Assembly: GCA_018857735.1 (NCBI GenBank)
Contig: JABMCL010002848.1
Coordinates: forward strand, 390,001 to 454,000
DNA from: Alviniconcha marisindica
Lineage: Eukaryota; Mollusca; Gastropoda; Provannidae
Direction of reading: 5' to 3'
DNA length: 64,000 nucleotides
In this document: in pieces, positions 35,436-45,444 of the stretch
Position numbering within the stretch: position 1 is the first letter of the stretch
Layout of the letters: every line of letters begins with the position of its first letter
The notes under the pieces: generated by a model
What the model was told of the DNA's origin: nothing
Database searches by the model: none
The model's input: only the letters and a program-made list of their open reading frames with translations
Made by a program: the position numbers and the translations under genes

Positions 35436-36182
35436 TGGGCATGGGGTGGGGGTGGGGGTTGTTGATTGAAAACACAGTCCGAGAGGTGAGACGGGTTGGG
35501 GCAAAGTCGGAACGTCATCACATCTAATGATGGATAGTCTACTGTACACACAGGCTGCGTGTGTGTTGACACTTGACCTTTAAAGGGGCACGCAACTTTC
35601 GCTTCAGACTTTGCAGTGGCACACATGTACGGGGGGATGTCGGTTGCGGGGGTTGCGATGAGTAATGTGCCGTGTAATGAGCTTTTCTTACATACACACA
35701 AAATCGTCATGCCTTCATAACGCAACGAGCACCTCACTGCCATTTGACGTCGAGGTCGATCGTCTGATCACCTGCGATTGATCCTTATAACCGTTTACGG
35801 TCGGCAGTTCAGTCAAAGCGTCACCGATGTCCAATGCCCGGATTACCGCTGACGTTTAAATTAGCGTGCCCTGTCGCGGCTTTGGTCGACGCTCAGATCA
35901 AAGCTTGACCGGTCCATTGCCGGTGTCAGCGGGCGGCCAGTACGCTAACAGAGGTTTAAAGCGTGACCCATCATGAATGCCATCAGCAGCTAAGCGTGCA
36001 CTTACGTTTACTGAGTCGAATGTAAGTAGACGGTTATAGCCAAAGGTGTGACCGGACCATGACTGTGATCCTGGTCGTTTCTAAAAAAAAATTATAGTTT
36101 AGAATCGTACGAAAGGAGATTTGCCCTTTCACCCGTGTGTCGGACCTTCTTTTATATGGCTTTGAACTAGGTGTAAAAACGA
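35434..36182. other. Unique DNA, no gene supported
   Basis: No repeat family, exon or RNA gene recognised. A minus frame of 137 codons at 35330-35743 partly covers the GA tract and has no codon bias. Confidence 0.5.
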
Positions 36183-36390
36183 CCAGGATCATACTGTCTT
36201 GTTACTTTGCCCCTCATAATTAATATAACATTACAATGGCTCTCATCGCTGCCCATCTTAGTGCAGGAGTCGTTTTGGTGGTGGTAATGTAGCGTTAGGT
36301 ATAGTCTCCCTCTTCCCCCACCTCCAGGATCTTGGTCCCCACATGTACCGCTTCGGAGACAACTCGGCGTTAAGCAAGTACAACCAACCA
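36183..36390 (+). mobile_element. SINE A2, 5'-truncated
   Basis: 'aatggctctcatcgctgccc' and 'atcttagtgcaggagtcgtt' are family A body. The 3' end is the A2 type: 'cttcggagacaactcggcgt' followed by 'taagcaagtacaaccaacc'. No tRNA-like head remains. Confidence 0.7.
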
Positions 36391-36401
36391 ACGACCCATG
36401 T

Positions 36402-36506
36402 ATTGGTTGGTTGAGTGTTGCTTTACGTCCACAGAAACCGTAGGCTTATTAGGGACGGGAGCCCAGGACGGCCACTCTTTCTCGACTTTCACACAGCTCG
36501 TGAACT
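36402..36506 (-). mobile_element. Element B-short
   Basis: Read on the minus strand it starts 'agttcacgagctgtgtgaaa', passes through 'ggccgtcctgggctccc' and ends at 'tgtggacgtaaagcaacact' with a '(CAAC)n' tail. It stops at the first GGACGTAAAGC motif, lacking the extra about 65-bp 3' module of B-long. Lies head to head with the B-long copy at 36567-36735. Confidence 0.65.
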
Positions 36507-36525
36507 CTGCCCCGTGTGTGTTAGC

Positions 36526-36549
36526 CAAGGACCTATATATAGGTTCTTG
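36526..36549. mobile_element. 24-bp palindromic mini-element
   Basis: Self-complementary around 'ggacctatatataggttc', with identical 8-bp 'gtgttagc' immediately on both sides (36518-36525 and 36550-36557). Same length and arms as 5545-5568. It lies between two B elements and next to a coding-like exon. Confidence 0.5.
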
Positions 36550-36553
36550 GTGT

Positions 36554-36748
36554 TAGCAGAGCTCATAGTTCAGGAGCTGTGTGAGAGTCGAGGTGGCCGT
36601 CCTGGGCTGTCCATCCTAACGAGCCTTCTGGTTTCCGTGGACGTAAAGCTATATTGAACCATGCTTCGGCTTTGGTCTCAGCTTGTCCCTAATATGTCAA
36701 CCGACATCCGAGGACATTAAGCAACACTACCTACCTAGCAGAGCTCAT
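36554..36748 (+). mobile_element. Element B-long with 13-bp target duplication
   Basis: The element is 36567-36735, about 169 bp. 'tagcagagctcat' flanks it exactly (36554-36566 and 36736-36748). It begins 'agttcaggagctgtgtgaga', contains 'gtttccgtggacgtaaagct' and ends 'gaggacattaagcaacacta' with a (CTAC)n tail. No box A or B is seen. The 3' duplicate overlaps the start of a coding-like exon, so the insertion hit an exon or its boundary. Confidence 0.8.
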
Positions 36749-36926
36749 CCTGCAGAGATGCCTCAGCCAGTTCAGGCTGGAGAAGACCCACAGGCCGGCG
36801 GAGATCCCCCTGCTGATCAGGCTCGGCGGCCCTCGGCCGGAAGTGGAGAGGACAGCTCGGTTCACCAAGCTGACCGGATTGTGGCCAGCCAGCGACACAG
36901 TGTGCGAACGACAAGAAGACACCTAG
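36741..36926 (+). CDS. Coding-like exon ending in a stop, unidentified
   Basis: The plus frame from 36741 to TAG (36924-36926) has 61 sense codons, of which I count 49 (80%) ending in G or C, the strongest coding signal in the window. The peptide includes 'ILQRCLSQFRLEKTHRPAEI', then 'LLIRLGGPRPEVERTARFTK', and is basic and leucine-rich. I do not recognise the family. Possible acceptor AGs lie at 36737-36738 and 36740-36741, inside the target duplication of the adjacent B element. The frame is also open in the sequence that preceded the insertions, so the transposon may either abut a splice site or interrupt a longer exon. Host-gene last exon and decayed mobile-element ORF are both possible. 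Confidence 0.4.
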   Translation, partial: ELILQRCLSQFRLEKTHRPAEIPLLIRLGGPRPEVERTARFTKLTGLWPASDTVCERQEDT

Positions 36927-36984
36927 CTGCATGTATGCACCGTCAGAATCTGAAACAGCGTTGACTGACAGCGTTCTGAAACAA

Positions 36985-37468
36985 AATCAAAACAAACAAA
37001 AGTTTGGAAGTAAAAAAAAAAAAGTTTATGTTAATCAGACGATACAAAACACGCGCAAGTTTTTCAGTGAAAATACTTTTTTTAAAGCTACGAACAATGC
37101 AAAAAATAATACGAACAAACGATCAATGGAGTGAACTTTAATCTGCTGTAACTTTATGTTGCAGAGGAATTTTCTTAAAGTTAAGTGGATCTAATTTCAT
37201 TGGCATCATCATTTACAAGTGCATTAGCTGCCTGTTTGTTGCTTGAAAAAGTATTTTCGTTAAAATGTGCTCATTGTTTACATTGTGTAATTAAAACAAG
37301 TTATTTTTGAAATTAAGAAACATTTATTTAGCTTTTTGTGTTTTTGTCTTATATGCAGTGCAGTTTGTTGAGAGCTGTTAAAGAGGCCCTACCCTAATCC
37401 CTGTACACCAAAGGTCCAGCTGTTAAACTTTCTGTGTTGGCTCTTTTGTTATCCGTTACCAGAGAAGC

Positions 37469-37470
<2 letters not shown>
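36985..37470. other. AT-rich DNA, nothing recognised
   Basis: A-rich sequence with no exon, repeat family or RNA gene. Confidence 0.55.
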
Positions 37471-37535
<65 letters not shown>

Positions 37536-37536
37536 A

Positions 37537-37580
<44 letters not shown>
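37471..37580. repeat. (GA)n microsatellite
   Basis: Two GA blocks interrupted by 'ggaggagc' near 37530. Confidence 0.95.
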
Positions 37581-37583
<3 letters not shown>

Positions 37584-37920
37584 GAACTCGAACACTTTAA
37601 TACTCAAGGATAGTAGCGTTAGGTCCATTTGGACCTGTGTAACAGCCAGTCTTTGCTATACTACAAACACAAATAAACACGACAATACCACAAACAAATA
37701 ATTATTATAAGCACGATTAAGCAAGTTGATTAATGCAGTTTCACAGTGCCTACAAATGTGTAGAAACATCAGAATGAAATTTCTTTCATGGGCATACATG
37801 TATACAACACATATTTTTTGGCAGACGTGTGATTCAAACAAATCCATCCACAGAGAGAGATGAAGACAGAGTACAGGCACAGACAGAATAAGAAGAAGAG
37901 GTAGCCGATGGGAGAAAGCG
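37581..37920. other. AT-rich DNA, nothing recognised
   Basis: Flanks the SINE downstream. No coding signal. Confidence 0.5.
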
Positions 37921-38259
37921 AACTGGTTTTGGCCTAGCGGTAAGGCGTTAGGCTGGTAAGCGGAAGGACCTCGGTTCGATACCGCTTCGAACGGCTCTCC
38001 TTTCTCTTCAAAAGGTTGTGGTTTGTGGACACTGCCTTGTGACTTTGTCCATCACTTCCTACTGAAACATTAAAATGGCTCTCATCGCTGCCCATCTTAA
38101 TGCAGGAATCATTCTGGTGGTGACATTTTTTCGATAGGTATATAATCTCCCTCTTCCCCCCACCTCCATACCACCACCACCACCCTCCCCCGCTTCTCCC
38201 CGTCCCTAATAAGCCTCACAGTTTCTGTGGACGTTAAGCACCATGTTTACTTACTTACC
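37921..38259 (+). mobile_element. Full-length tRNA-headed SINE, family A1
   Basis: This is the reference A1 copy. The head has a perfect A box 'tggcctagcgg' (37930-37940) and a perfect B box 'ggttcgatacc' (37973-37983), so RNA polymerase III transcription is expected of an intact copy. The conserved body includes 'cttgtgactttgtccatcac' and 'aatggctctcatcgctgccc'. The end is 'gtttctgtggacgttaagca' with a (CTTA)n tail to 38259. Flanks share 'atggg' plus an AGAAAG-like word, an imperfect possible target duplication. Gastropod and bivalve genomes are known to carry tRNA-SINEs with shared central domains. I cannot place this one by name. Confidence 0.8.
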
Positions 38260-38263
38260 TACT

Positions 38264-38372
38264 ATGGGCGAAGAGAAAGTAGCACACCCATAAAAGAGAA
38301 AGCAGCACACCCATAAAAGAAAAAGTAGCACACCGATAAAATAGAAAGTAGAACACCCATAAAAAGGAACTT
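38264..38372. repeat. 23-bp minisatellite, about 4-5 copies
   Basis: Units of 'agaaagtagcacacccataa' with small changes, starting right after the A1 tail. Confidence 0.85.
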
Positions 38373-38442
38373 AGCTCGCCCACGAAGGAATAAGAACCGC
38401 AAATTGTGGTGATGATCAAGATGCCTCAGACGCCGGAAAGCA

Positions 38443-38445
<3 letters not shown>

Positions 38446-38491
<46 letters not shown>
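38446..38491. repeat. (GA)n tract, left part
   Basis: GA tract ended by the inserted SINE at 38492. It resumes at 38776. Confidence 0.95.
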
Positions 38492-38494
<3 letters not shown>

Positions 38495-38773
38495 AGTAAG
38501 TAAACATTGTGCTTAACGTCCACAGAAACCGTACGGCTTATTAGGGAGGGGGAAGGGGGAGGGAGTATGGAGGTGGGGGAGAGGGAGATTATATACCTAT
38601 CCTACACTGTCACCACCAGAATGACTTCTGCACTAAGGTGGGCAGCGATGGAGCCATTTTATGTTTCAGTAAAGTGAGGCAAAGTCACGACGTGTCCACA
38701 AACCACAACTTTTGGAAGAAGAGCCGAAGCGGAATCGAACCAGGTTCCGTACCAGTCTACGCAGTAACCGCTT

Positions 38774-38776
<3 letters not shown>
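38492..38776 (-). mobile_element. SINE A1 inserted in a (GA)n tract
   Basis: Reversed A1 copy: tail 'taagtaagtaaac', then 'gcttaacgtccacagaaacc', body words 'atgacttctgcactaaggtg' and 'caaagtcacgacgtgtccac', and a diverged head with reversed B box 'ggaatcgaacc' near 38733. (GA)n lies on both sides, as expected if it landed in a GA microsatellite. Confidence 0.75.

Positions 38777-38829
<53 letters not shown>
38777..38829. repeat. (GA)n tract, right part
   Basis: Continuation of the GA tract. A shorter GA block lies at 38867-38882. Confidence 0.95.
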
Positions 38830-39026
38830 AGGAGAAGCTATTTTTGACTGACTGCAAGTCTAAAAGAGGGAGAGAGAGAGAGCGTTAGCTTTGGATGTCA
38901 GCACGTCACCAGAGGGGACACTAATTGAACTACATCCGGGACAGGGGCTATGTCTGTAGGGCAAAGAGGCCGCCGGATAGGCAGTGTTCGTGAAGCACGT
39001 GTTTCGAAGACAGGGTCAGTAAATCC

Positions 39027-39085
39027 TCCTCCTCGTCGTCGTCGTCGTCGTCATCATCATCGCCATCATCATCATTATCATAGTC
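39027..39085. repeat. (CGT)n/(CAT)n triplet tract
   Basis: 'cctcgtcgtcgtcgtcgtcg' passes into 'tcatcatcatcgccatcatc'. Confidence 0.9.
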
Positions 39086-40159
39086 ATTTCGGGAATTCCT
39101 ATAGGTTGGCTGAATTTGTGAAGCTAAGGGACGGATTAAAAAAAAAAAATTTTAAAAAAATCAGCGGTTTGTAATACATACGTTTATTAACACAAAATGT
39201 GGTAGTCCAAGATAGCTAATCGTGCGGTACCGTACCGTCTGAGATGTTGCCCTCCGTAGTGGGACAGGCAGTAAACAGGGGCGACTCGGTGCCTAGCTGA
39301 ATGCAGAATCATTATAATAATTACGACGACGTATCGTCAGGTGCAGGCCTTCTCTCTTACCAATCTGCTGGTTCCCCCATGCCCTCCCCCGTGCCCTCCC
39401 TCCCACTCCCCAGTACATATCCACAGACTACTTGCCGATAAACAAGCGTAACCCAAGACGCCTACCTGTGAAAGACGGTCCCGGATATTACTCACACACC
39501 CTTTTGCGTGCCGCTGTCTTTTAACCTCAGTAAGGCGTGTTAGAAAACGCACGACTAGATCAATTGTGTCGGGGCTGGCACCCGGCTACGAAAACATTTT
39601 ACAGCGGTGGGCCGTAAGTAACCCGTCTTTGCCTCGGATCGGCACGTACGTGAGATGGCTGTGGCTCGGAAAACCCGTGGCTCAATCGGCTCAATTAGGA
39701 GCACCCGTAAAGCAAGATCTGAGTACGGTAGGAAGACCGCTGTACACAGTCTTGAACAGAGTGTTGTTCAGTCTGTCGACCGCTTGCCCCTGATTGTCTC
39801 GCTGGAAATGGAGGAACATGCTTATTGCGGGAACCTCCTGTAATAGCGAGGAATAGAACAAGCGGGTAATTGGCTTAATTGTACATACCAGCGAGTCCAC
39901 ACAGTTACAGATCGTTGCAGGCACGCTTCTACTGCTCCGACCGTTCTGGACTGTTGTGAGAGTTCCCATGGTGAATCTGTGTTCAGGCTGAATTTGTGTG
40001 CAACTAACTTGGGCACAGTCTCAGATGAATATTTGAGAAACGTTTTGAACAATTACGTTCATTGTCCTGTTGGTAAAGTAATATAACGTATTAGTCGGCT
40101 AGCCTGTAATTATTCAAATGGAAGTCTCACGTTGTTATTGTTGGCAGCGCACGTGGTTC
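39086..40159. other. Unique DNA, no gene supported
   Basis: Several short frames, none with codon bias, motif or convincing splice sites. Confidence 0.5.
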
Positions 40160-40670
40160 GTGCGTCGTGGGTTAATAGTTATGTTGATTTTACTGCGGGT
40201 TCAAATCCCATGGCAAGACAGGGTGGAGCTGGCACCACTCAGGAATCCAGGTGATGGTGACAGTCAGACCTGACGTTCCCCGCCCCACACAATGCAGTGG
40301 GGCAGTCTCACAGCACGCCGCAACCATTCGCTATTCGTGAACACCCCGTGCAACACCCACGACTGAATCAGTTCCATTTGATCCTTTGAATAAAGTGACA
40401 CTGTAAACTGGTGCATAGTTGAATGGTGTACACAGAACTTGCGCCGCGACGGCAGCTGTTTCACGTGGCACCAGCCATGTAACAACCAAACAGCGCTGTA
40501 ACCACTTCGGTGGCTATTCAGCAACGGGCTGTGGAAAGTTACAGTCACTTATTTAAAGTCGCATAGTTATTAGAGATCAGACGCAGAGTACAGCACTATA
40601 GTTGCCATTGTGAAGCGCTTAGAGCTCTTTTTTGAGATGAGGCGTTCAACAAGTGTTCATATAAATAAAT
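40160..40670 (+). mobile_element. tRNA-headed SINE, family D
   Basis: A B-box-like 'ggttcaaatcc' lies near 40198 with a decayed A-box region upstream. The body matches 18330-18632: 'actggtgcatagttgaatgg', 'tgtacacagaacttgcgccg', 'cacttcggtggctattcagc', 'tgtgaagcgcttagagctc', ending 'gttcatataaataaat'. Older and more diverged than family A copies. Confidence 0.6.
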
Positions 40671-41384
40671 TCAAAACTGTTTGGTGTGAAACGTCATGCG
40701 TGGAAGAGCGGAGACCCGGTTTGATACACTTTAGTTCAACCACATGAACTGTTCAAAAGAACCTAGAACGCTAGCAGTCATTGTTGTTTCACACTTTAGT
40801 TCAGTAAGGGCATTCTTCTTTGTGTTTTTCCTGACAGTTTTACACAAAAGCGGGTTAGCGCTTCAGTGGGCTCTGTGTCGTCTGAACGAATGACAGCTGC
40901 TTCAGGTACTTGTATGCCATCTGCAATATTGAGGCTTTCTTGATACATCATTCATTCCCGTGGCGGAAGATAATATTGGCGGGGATGTCCAGAATTGTCT
41001 TCTCTTATCACGGCGCTCACATACAGGAGTTAGCAACTGTGACCGAATTCACTGAAGGTTTCTGGGCGATGGCGTGCCATCGGTAAGGCTTCTTGATGCC
41101 TGGATCCTTTCAGACTGTGATTTCCTTCTGAAACTACGTGAGGCTTCAAGAAATTGGACTTCAGCGTACAAAACTGGTCTTCTCAACACGTGCTTTGTCC
41201 AACATGTACAGAGGACAATCAGTTCAGGTCCCCGCCACGCACTGCTAAGGCAGGTCGACGTCGTCCCCTGGCTTGGACAAAATCATCTTGTCCATAAAAA
41301 GGTGGGAGGGGAAGGGAGGGGGAAGGGGAGAGTCAGGTAAGGTCGTCTGTTGGCGCTTCACGCGTGTCAGGTGAGCAGATGCAA
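40671..41384. other. Unique DNA, no gene supported
   Basis: An 88-codon plus frame at 41074-41340 is peptide-like but without codon bias or splice sites I trust. Confidence 0.45.
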
Positions 41385-42838
41385 TAAGGCTCCTCCAACC
41401 GCTTCTTCTTCGCCTCCTCCAGTTTCTTCCTCAACCCCTCCCCTGCCTCTAACTTCTCTCCCCTTCCCTCCCCGTCCTCCAACCTCACCCTCTCCCTCTT
41501 CCAGCCTCTCCTTCACCCCCTCCTCCCACTACTTCTTCACCCCCTCCCCTGCCTCCAACTTCTCCACCCACCCCTACCCGTCCTCCAACCTCTCCCTCTG
41601 CCAATCTCTCTTCCGCCTCGTCTAGCTTCTACCCCCCATCCCTACCCGTGCTTGAACCTCTCCCTCTTCCGACCTCTATCTCCTTCCTTCTCCCCCTCCT
41701 CCAACTTCTTCCTCTTCCCCTCTAACTTCGCCCCCCCTCCCCCCCCACCACCCGTCCTCCAATCTCTCCCTCTTCACCTCTTCCAACCTCTTCTTCTCCC
41801 CTTCCTTCAACTTCTTCCTTTCACCCTCCCTGCCATCCTTCCCATCCTCCAACACTTCCTTCTCTCGTTCCCCTCATCCAGCCTCTCTACCCCCCCCCCT
41901 TCCCCTCGTCCAGCCTCTCTACCCCCCCTTCCCCTCGTCCAGCCTCTCTACCCCCCCTTCCCCTCATCCAGTCTCTCTACCCCCCCTTCCCCTCATCCAG
42001 TCTCCCCCCCCCTTCCCCTCATCCAGTCTCTCACCCCCTCCCTCATCCGTCTCTCTACCCCTCCCCTTTCCCCCATCCATCTCACCCCCCTTCCCCTCGT
42101 CCAGTCCTCTGCCCCCCCCCTTCCCCTCGTCCAGTCTCTCACCCCCCTTCCCCTCGTCCAGTCTTCTACCCCCCCCCCCCCATGTCCTCTCTTACCCCCT
42201 TCCCCTCGTCCAGTCTCTCTGCCCCCCCTTCCCCATGTCCAGTCTCTCTACCCCCCCTTCCCCTCGTCCAGTCTTTTACCCCCCCCCCCCCCTCGTCCAG
42301 TCTCTCACCCCCCCTTCCCCTCGTCCAGCCTCTCTACCCCCTTCCCCCGTCCAGTCTCTCACCCCCTCCTCTTCCCCTCGTGTAGTCTCTCTCTCCCCTT
42401 CCCTCGTCCAGTCTCTCTACCCTCTCTCTACCCCCCCCTTCCCTCGTGTAGTCTCTCTACCCCCACCTTCCCCTCGTCCAGCCTCTCTACCCCCCTTCCC
42501 CTCGTCCAGCCTCTCTACCCCCCTTTCCCCTGTCCAGTCTCTCTACCCCCTTCCCTCGTCCAGTCCTCTCTACCCCCCTTCCCCCGTCCAGCCTCTCTAC
42601 CCCCCTCCCTTCCCCCTCGTCCAGTCTCTCTACCCCCCTTCCCCTCGTCCAGCCTTTTACCCCCTTCCCCTCGTCCAGTCTCCTACCCCCCCCTTCCCCT
42701 CGTCCAGTCTCTCACCCCCCTTCCCCTCGTCCAGCCTCTCCCCCCATTCCCTCATCCAGTCTCTACCCCCTTCGCCTCATCCAGCCTCTCTACCCTTCCC
42801 CTCGTCCAGCACCTCCCCACCCTCTTCCTCTCTCCACA
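41385..42838. repeat. C-rich pyrimidine minisatellite
   Basis: About 1.45 kb of pyrimidine-rich units. From 41880 the unit is about 26-30 bp, 'cccccttcccctcgtccagt' plus 'ctctctacc', with length changes in the C run. Upstream units are more irregular. The 440-codon and 260-codon Ser/Pro/Leu frames are artefacts of this array. Confidence 0.93.
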
Positions 42839-42839
42839 G

Positions 42840-42971
42840 CACAGCAACACGTACAGTCTTTGTGACCAGTGTTTCCGCCACTTCGGTCTGTCCAGAGACA
42901 GGTGCCACATGGTCTGTGGAAAGTCCTTTAAACACGATTGTGAGCACTGCCGTTCCGAGTCTAGCGGTCTG
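42840..42971 (+). CDS. Candidate Cys/His-rich exon
   Basis: A strong acceptor (long pyrimidine tract then 'ctctctccacag', AG at 42838-42839) precedes an open frame of about 44 codons. It ends at 'ggtct' just before 'gtaaga', a good donor. If not spliced it ends at TAA (42972-42974). The peptide has three Cys pairs, CDQC, then 'CHMVCGKSFKHDCEHC', spaced like a metal-binding or disulfide-rich module. NFX1-type zinc fingers have similar C-H-x-x-C and H-x-C-x-x-C groupings, but I would not assign it. About 66% of codons end in G/C, versus about 46% for the best minus frame. The pyrimidine tract is also the end of a minisatellite, which weakens the acceptor argument. Confidence 0.35.
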
Positions 42972-43192
42972 TAAGATCCAGACACATAAAAGGTTCAAAA
43001 GGACGCTTATTTATTAGCACACAAACACACAATCGGCCAATTTTCGGGGTAATCCCCTTTGTCAAGCTACAAAACGACACTTAAACAACGGTTAAACGGT
43101 TAAAAACGATGAAAAATGAGATGAGAAGCGAAAGAGCTTATCTTTTTTTGGTTGAACTTGGAAAAATGTTGGCATGACAGTGACGTGTGATT

Positions 43193-43310
43193 ATTACTGA
43201 CGGTCTGTGTGTTCTGTGACGCCATGAACTGGGGGTGGGGTGGGAGGGGTGGAGGGGGGGTGGGGCTGTGGGTGGGTGGGTGGGGGGGTGGGGGGCTGTA
43301 TGGCAGCGGT
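43193..43310. repeat. G-rich (GGGTG)n tract
   Basis: G-runs of 3-8 separated by T or A. Confidence 0.8.
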
Positions 43311-43539
43311 GTTTAATCATTTCGTCGTGAGCCAACCTTGTTCTGCTCTTCAGTGAGCGGACCAACCTGTTCGCGCCCCGTGGAGCTCTAACCCGAAGCC
43401 CCAAAGTACTTAGGTTGCGTCAATATTGACAGAACAACAAACACTGATAGTCCCTTCCGTGGTGTTTATGCACCTTGTGTTTACTCGCATGCCAGGTGAG
43501 ACTTACCGTAGGCGACTGGGGCCTTTGCTGCTTTGCTCG

Positions 43540-44045
43540 TGTCTTTCTAACGTTAAATAACTGTCTCTGTGTGTGACGACTGAGCAACCAGACGGACGCT
43601 AACGAACTCTCTTTGTGTATTGATTCAACAACCAGACGAACTCTAAGGAATTTCCTTTTGTGTATTGATTGAATAACCAGACGGACGTTAAGTAACTCTC
43701 TTTGTGTATTGATTGAACAACCAGACGAACTCTAAGCAACTCTCTTTGTGTATTGATTGAACAACCAGACGGACGTTAAGTAACTCTCTTTGTGTATTGA
43801 TTGAACAACCAGACGAACTCTAAGCAACTCTCTTTGTGTATTGATTGAACAACCAGACGAACTCTAAGCAACCCTCTTTGTGTATTGATTGAACAACCAG
43901 ACGAACAACCAGACGGACTATAAGTAACTCTCTTTGTGTACTGATTGAACAACCAGACGGACGTTAAGTTACTCGCTTTATGTATTGATTAAAGAACCAG
44001 ACGAACTCTAACTCTCTTTGTGTACTGACTGAACAACCAGACGCA
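43540..44045. repeat. 44-bp minisatellite, about 10 copies
   Basis: Units of 'ctctctttgtgtattgattg' plus 'aacaaccagacg', followed by one of two endings: 'gacgttaagtaa' or 'aactctaagcaa'. The endings partly alternate, so a two-unit (88-bp) step has contributed. Edge units are degenerate. Confidence 0.9.
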
Positions 44046-44394
44046 GTTTGGAAATGGGAAGACTATGTGGACGTTTTTGTTGTTGTTGTTGCTACGTTTC
44101 CTACATGTGTCTTCATTTGGACTGCTCTCTGATGCAGACTCATTCTGGTGGAGATAGCACAGTGTTGGCTAGAGACTCGATCGCCTTTCCTTCCATCTCC
44201 TAGGCGCTTCGGCTGTCGCCACTACCACTGGTAGGCACCAGGCGGGAACCGACAGGTTATTTCGAGGACATGGACCACTGTGGATGTCTCCACAAAGTCT
44301 GTAGGTTGATGTATGGAACCTCAGAGGTGTCGCACGCTGTCGCGGTCTGTTGAGCCGTGACTCGCACACTCTGCAGCATTTATAGGGAACAAAT

Positions 44395-44415
44395 CTGTCG
44401 CCGAGCATATATCTC

Positions 44416-44490
<75 letters not shown>

Positions 44491-44530
44491 CTTGGCGACA
44501 GAGAGAGAGAGAGAGGAGATATATATAGAT
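44395..44530. repeat. (GA)n flanked by an inverted repeat
   Basis: About 70 bp of GA (44418-44488) lie between 'ctgtcgccgag' (44395-44405) and 'cttggcgacag' (44491-44501), inverted with one mismatch. A second GA block and 'gatatatata' follow. Confidence 0.8.
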
Positions 44531-44579
44531 GAAACACGATGACGGTGAATATAGTGGTGGACAAACTTTGTCTCTGGCT

Positions 44580-44700
44580 GGCTGTCCCTCTCTCCATGTC
44601 TGTCTACGTCTGTTTAGCTGTCCCTGTCTCTGTCCCTGTCCCTGTCCCTGTCCCTGTCTCTGTCTGGCTCTGTCTGTCTGCCTGTCTCTGTCTGTGTGCA
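44580..44700. repeat. (CTGTCC)n/CTGT tract
   Basis: Hexanucleotide 'ctgtcc' units within CT-rich DNA. Confidence 0.85.
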
Positions 44701-45111
44701 GCAGCTGTGCAAGCCGAATCGACCAGCGTTTTGTCATTTAACGCTGGTCTTCACGCTCTTGACTTCTGTGCCGGAAATAAAACAAAAGAACAACAACAAA
44801 CAAAAAGCAAAAAACTAAGAAAAACAGACAAACAAACAGACAAAAGCCAACTAGAAAAGGAAATCTGAAACAAATGTGCAAAAAACCCGTTCAGCACGCG
44901 CTTGTTTGTTACGTGTTTTTGCACTGTGCAGGAAACTTCCGACCGACGGGTCGGGGTACACAATACGGGGGGGCTTTCCCGAAAGCTTAGATGTCATTTG
45001 AGCAGAAATGAACCGGTGTGATTAAAAGCCCATAGGTACGCGCAGAGGTGCAGTCGAGTCATACTGCACCATTCGTCATGCTTCAGTAGCAGAACCGTCT
45101 TTCGACGGAGC

Positions 45112-45352
45112 TGTCTGTGTGTGTGTGTGTGTGTGGGAGGGGTAGGGGTGTGAGTGTGTGTGTGTGTGTGTGGTGTGTGTGTGTGTGTGTGTGTGTGTGG
45201 TGAGTGAGAGAGAGAGGAGAGAGAAAAGAGAGAGAGAGGAGAGAGAGAGAGAGGAGTATGTGTGTGTGTGTGTGGTGGTGGTGTGTTAGGGGTGGGGGGG
45301 GGAGGGGAGAGGGGGGGGTGGGTGGTGGTGGGGGGGGGGGGGGGGGGGGCGT
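45112..45352. repeat. (GT)n, GA-rich and G-rich tract
   Basis: GT with breaks, purine GA block at 45205-45255, then G-rich DNA with a run of about 19 G near 45331-45349. Confidence 0.9.
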
Positions 45353-45444
45353 GCGTGCTAGTAAAACTTCATCTTGTGAATGACGTGATTTGACTCGACA
45401 GGACTTTAGCTGCTTTGGCAGAGGTTAATTCACTTTCTTCACAG

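Noticed and set aside
37921..37995. tRNA gene
   Set aside because: Perfect A and B boxes, but no proper cloverleaf, and the sequence continues into a repeated SINE body with tail. The same head recurs at 48.9 and 50.1-50.5 kb.
41652..42974. 440-codon plus-strand Ser/Pro/Leu frame
   Set aside because: Mostly the C-rich pyrimidine minisatellite. Only the last about 44 codons have independent merit and are listed separately.
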